A stretch of 64,000 nucleotides of DNA from Terrisporobacter petrolearius (GTDB taxonomy: Bacteria > Bacillota > Clostridia > Peptostreptococcales > Peptostreptococcaceae). Where the stretch lies: assembly GCF_032598785.1 (NCBI RefSeq), contig NZ_CP102984.1; one strand, written 5' to 3'. Position 1 is the first letter of the stretch, and each line of letters begins with the position of its first letter. This document shows, in pieces, positions 61,743-64,000 of the stretch. Under the pieces are notes generated by a model, which did no database searches, was not told the origin of the DNA, and saw nothing but the letters and a program-made list of their open reading frames with translations. The translations under genes were made by a program, and so were the position numbers.

Positions 61743-62150
61743 ATGATTAGTATGAATTTAAAAACATTAAGAAAAATAAATAAATACACTCAAGAGGAAG
61801 TGGCAGAAAAGATAAGTGTATCTCGTCAGTCAGTTGCAAAATGGGAAAATAATGAATCTGTTCCAGATATAAATAGCTGTGCCAAACTTGCAAAATTATA
61901 TAATGTAACACTGGATAATTTAGTTAATTATTCTGAAGAAAAGTCGGGAATTGCCATACCATCTAAAGGAAAGTATTTCTTTGGTTCTGTTACTGTGGGA
62001 GAGCGTGGACAGATTGTTATTCCAAAGGAAGCTAGAAAGTTATTTGATATTAATACAGGTGATAAGTTATTGGTACTTGGTGATGAAGAAAAAGGAATTG
62101 CAATAGTTCACCAACGAAACCTTATAACTTTATGGGGGGAATGGGAGTAG
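61743..62150 (+). CDS. XRE-AbrB hybrid transcriptional regulator
   Basis: About 135 residues. An N-terminal XRE helix-turn-helix (LKTLRKINKYTQEEVAEKIS, SRQSVAKWENNESVPDI) is joined to a C-terminal SpoVT/AbrB beta-barrel domain (GSVTVGERGQIVIPKEARKL, FDINTGDKLLVLGDE). The ATG at 61743 is 10 bases from AGGAGG; 61734 is too close. This two-domain arrangement is common in clostridia and usually controls a neighbouring gene. Here a UDP-glycosyltransferase gene follows 54 bases later, probably in the same transcript. Confidence 0.87.
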   Translation: MISMNLKTLRKINKYTQEEVAEKISVSRQSVAKWENNESVPDINSCAKLAKLYNVTLDNLVNYSEEKSGIAIPSKGKYFFGSVTVGERGQIVIPKEARKLFDINTGDKLLVLGDEEKGIAIVHQRNLITLWGEWE

Positions 62151-62204
62151 ACTTGAATAAATAAAGTTATGAGCTTAAATAGAATAAATAAGGGATGAGT
62201 AAAA

Positions 62205-63371
62205 ATGAGTAAAGTTGTATTTTTTTCCATACCAGCACATGGTCACACTAACCCAACTATAGAGGTAGTGAGAGGATTAACTAGTAGAGGCCATGAAGTG
62301 TGGTATTATTCTTTTGAAGAATTTAGAGATAAAATTGAAGGAGCTGGAGCTAATTATATAAGTTGTGATGATTATGTTCCAAATCTTAGACCAGAAGACG
62401 AGAAAAAGGTTGGTAAAGATTTTTCTGCCATGATAGAAATGATAGTTGATATGACGGTAGCTTTAGATGAAAAAGTATGTAAAGAGTTAAAAGAAATTAA
62501 TCCAGACTGTATAGTATCTGATTCTCTATGTTGCTGGGGAAAATTATTTGCAAATAAGTTGGGCATTACTTATATATGTTCTACTACAACATTTGCATTT
62601 AATAAGTATACTGCACATATGATGAAGCAAAGTTTTAAAGAAATTATGTATATGGTGCTTGGAATGAGAAAAGTTAATAAAAAATTAGAGCTTTTAAGAA
62701 GTCGTGGTTATGATGTGAAAAATTTTGTTTTAATAATTCAAAATGATAATGAAACAAATACTATAGTTTATACATCAAAAGAATTTCAACCTATGGTTGA
62801 CACTTTTTCTGATAAATATTACTTTGTAGGGCCTTCAGTAGCTGATGTGATAATAGAAAAAGAAAGGAACTCACGTAAAAAAATATATATATCTTTGGGT
62901 ACTGTAAACAACAAGAATATTGATTTTTATAAAAATTGTATAGAAGCTTTCAAAGATAATGATATAGATGTGATTATGTCTGTTGGAAACAACACAGAAA
63001 TATCACAACTAGGCAATATACCCAAGAATTTTAAAGTAGAAAATAAAGTAAATCAGCTTGAAGTTCTTCAACAAGTGAATGGGTTTATTAGTCATTGTGG
63101 AATGAACAGTGTAAATGAAAGTTTATACTATGGAGTACCTCTAATACTTTTCCCACAACAATCAGAACAAAAAATGGTATGTGGAAGAGTAGCAGAATTA
63201 GGTGCAGGTTTTGTATTAAAAAATGATAAACCTAAAAATATAAAAAAAGCTGTGTTGGAAGTTATTAATAATATTAAATATGAAGAAAATGCACAAAAGT
63301 TATCAAAGAGTTTTAAAAATTCTGGAGGTGCAACAAAAGCAGTGGATGCTATATTGGGTTTGATACATTAA
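62205..63371 (+). CDS. UDP-glycosyltransferase (GT1, macrolide-type)
   Basis: A 388-residue GT-B protein. The N-terminal acceptor domain starts KVVFFSIPAHGHTNPTIEVV (about 3-22), with the catalytic His in PAHGHTNP. The C-terminal nucleotide-sugar site is FISHCGMNSVNESLYYGVPL (about 297-316) followed by PQQSEQKMVCGRV. It matches the MGT/YjiC-like group that glycosylates macrolides, flavonoids or lipids. The upstream XRE-AbrB regulator and the terminator after it define a two-gene unit. The acceptor is unknown; antibiotic inactivation is possible. Confidence 0.9.
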   Translation: MSKVVFFSIPAHGHTNPTIEVVRGLTSRGHEVWYYSFEEFRDKIEGAGANYISCDDYVPNLRPEDEKKVGKDFSAMIEMIVDMTVALDEKVCKELKEINPDCIVSDSLCCWGKLFANKLGITYICSTTTFAFNKYTAHMMKQSFKEIMYMVLGMRKVNKKLELLRSRGYDVKNFVLIIQNDNETNTIVYTSKEFQPMVDTFSDKYYFVGPSVADVIIEKERNSRKKIYISLGTVNNKNIDFYKNCIEAFKDNDIDVIMSVGNNTEISQLGNIPKNFKVENKVNQLEVLQQVNGFISHCGMNSVNESLYYGVPLILFPQQSEQKMVCGRVAELGAGFVLKNDKPKNIKKAVLEVINNIKYEENAQKLSKSFKNSGGATKAVDAILGLIH

Positions 63372-63389
63372 TTAAAAAGAGTTATTATG

Positions 63390-63422
63390 TAAAGGAATAT
63401 CAAAAGATGATATTCCTTTTAT
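63390..63422 (+). terminator. Terminator of the glycosyltransferase gene
   Basis: AAAGGAATATC and GATATTCCTTT with a 7-base loop. Confidence 0.85.
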
Positions 63423-63541
63423 AAATGAGTAAAAAATATTAAACTAATGGAAAAAAATGTAAAAATAATTGTTGCCACAAAGATTTAGCTAATATACAAT
63501 TAACTTAATTAATAAAGTTTATAAAGTAAGGTGTAAATAAT

Positions 63542-64000
63542 ATGAATAATATGATAGGAAAACCTCAAACAATAAAAAAAGTAAATGAAGATCTAATAAA
63601 AAATCTAATAAAAAAACAAGGTCCTATAACAAAGCCTGAAATATCAAATATAACTAACCTGAGTTTAGCTACAGTTAACAAAACAGTACAAAAACTTCTA
63701 GATAAAGAAAAAGTTAAAGTAAGTGCTGTTGCAGAGTCAACAGGAGGTAGAAGAGCCCAACTCTTTGAAATCAATGGAGACTTAGAATATGTAATAGCAT
63801 TGTATTATTACAACAATACATTCTATGCTGTAGTATCTAATTTAATTGGAGAAATTATATACAAAGATAAATTTTATGTAAACAATTCTGATTACCATAT
63901 ATTTATGAAGGACTTATTTCATGTTATTGATAAGCTGATTGAAAAAAGTGGGAGTTGCAGAATTAAAGCAATAGGACTTGGAGTACCTGGAGCTGTAAAA
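63542..64000 (+). CDS. ROK-family transcriptional repressor, 3' truncated by window edge
   Basis: The frame runs open to the window end (153 residues visible). The N-terminal winged helix reads IKKVNEDLIKNLIKKQGPITK, PEISNITNLSLATVNKTVQK, LLDKEKVKVSAVAESTGGRR, matching NagC/XylR-type ROK regulators. The ROK domain starts FEINGDLEYVIALYYYNNTF, and the sequence ends in IKAIGLGVPGAVK, the first ROK phosphate motif. Such proteins repress sugar-uptake genes. The ATG at 63542 is 9 bases from AAGGTG. Confidence 0.87.
   Translation, partial: MNNMIGKPQTIKKVNEDLIKNLIKKQGPITKPEISNITNLSLATVNKTVQKLLDKEKVKVSAVAESTGGRRAQLFEINGDLEYVIALYYYNNTFYAVVSNLIGEIIYKDKFYVNNSDYHIFMKDLFHVIDKLIEKSGSCRIKAIGLGVPGAVK

Noticed and set aside
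1..64000. CRISPR arrays, tRNA or rRNA genes and prophage modules
   Set aside because: No regularly spaced direct repeats, no cloverleaf or rRNA segments and no phage structural genes were recognised; this was read by eye, so a missed tRNA is possible but unlikely.

Overview
The window comes from a low-GC, anaerobic, endospore-former-type Firmicute. AGA/AUA-rich codon use, strong AGGAG ribosome sites and many short Rho-independent terminators are visible throughout. Gene content (selenium-dependent molybdenum hydroxylase cluster, MalY-type lyase under sigma-54, NhaC, 2-enoate reductase, EFR1-type flavodoxin/ferredoxin, AgrC-like kinase) points to Clostridia, most likely a Peptostreptococcaceae-like genus. 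That placement is inference; no rRNA or tRNA is present.

Region 1 (1-6.9 kb) is a molybdenum hydroxylase operon: FAD, 2Fe-2S and molybdopterin subunits, then yqeC, a small acidic membrane protein, a MocA-like nucleotidyltransferase, yqeB and xdhC. The yqeB/yqeC pair marks the selenium-dependent type. Region 2 (7-13.8 kb) holds ridA, a glutaredoxin-like gene, a sigma-54 activator, a MalY/PatB C-S lyase and an NhaC antiporter. Two -24/-12 promoters sit before ridA and the lyase, so the lyase (which can release 2-aminoacrylate) and RidA (which hydrolyses it) look co-regulated. Region 3 (13.8-19.7 kb) has a MerR/MATE divergent pair, a MoeA-like protein, a MOSC protein, a decayed DUF2520 gene and a DUF434 gene.

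Region 4 (19.7-26.5 kb) is the most unusual: two paralogous DUF5692 membrane proteins, a TetR regulator, HypB, an 894-residue iron-sulfur/FAD oxidoreductase and HypA, with no hydrogenase gene nearby. I infer a nickel-linked redox system of unknown substrate. Region 5 (26.5-38.5 kb) is shaped by insertion and decay: an IS3-family element inside a terminator, a nonsense-truncated DUF421 gene, a frameshifted LytTR regulator with its AgrC-like kinase, an FtsX permease with an apparent internal deletion plus its ATPase, an L25-like gene with foreign codon use, and two IS256-family elements nested one in the other, both with 8-bp target duplications.

Region 6 (38.5-53 kb) carries an OGG-type glycosylase, gene remnants (AraC, LytTR, TetR), a CCG-domain protein, a BBE-type flavoprotein, a GIY-YIG protein, and a block of 4Fe-4S protein, WYL regulator, DJ-1/PfpI protein, MerR regulator and 2-enoate reductase. 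A second copy of the IS3 element sits in the reductase terminator. Region 7 (53-64 kb) contains secreted and lipoprotein genes, a methyltransferase, an ECF S component, RtcB, a CPBP protease, a YoaK-type membrane protein, an FtsZ without C-terminal tail, a nonsense-interrupted EFR1 protein, an XRE-AbrB regulator, a UDP-glycosyltransferase and the start of a ROK regulator.

Two repeat families not explained by genes are scattered through the window: a structured element of about 155 bp (two copies) and a terminator family with a conserved upstream box (three good copies and one degenerate).
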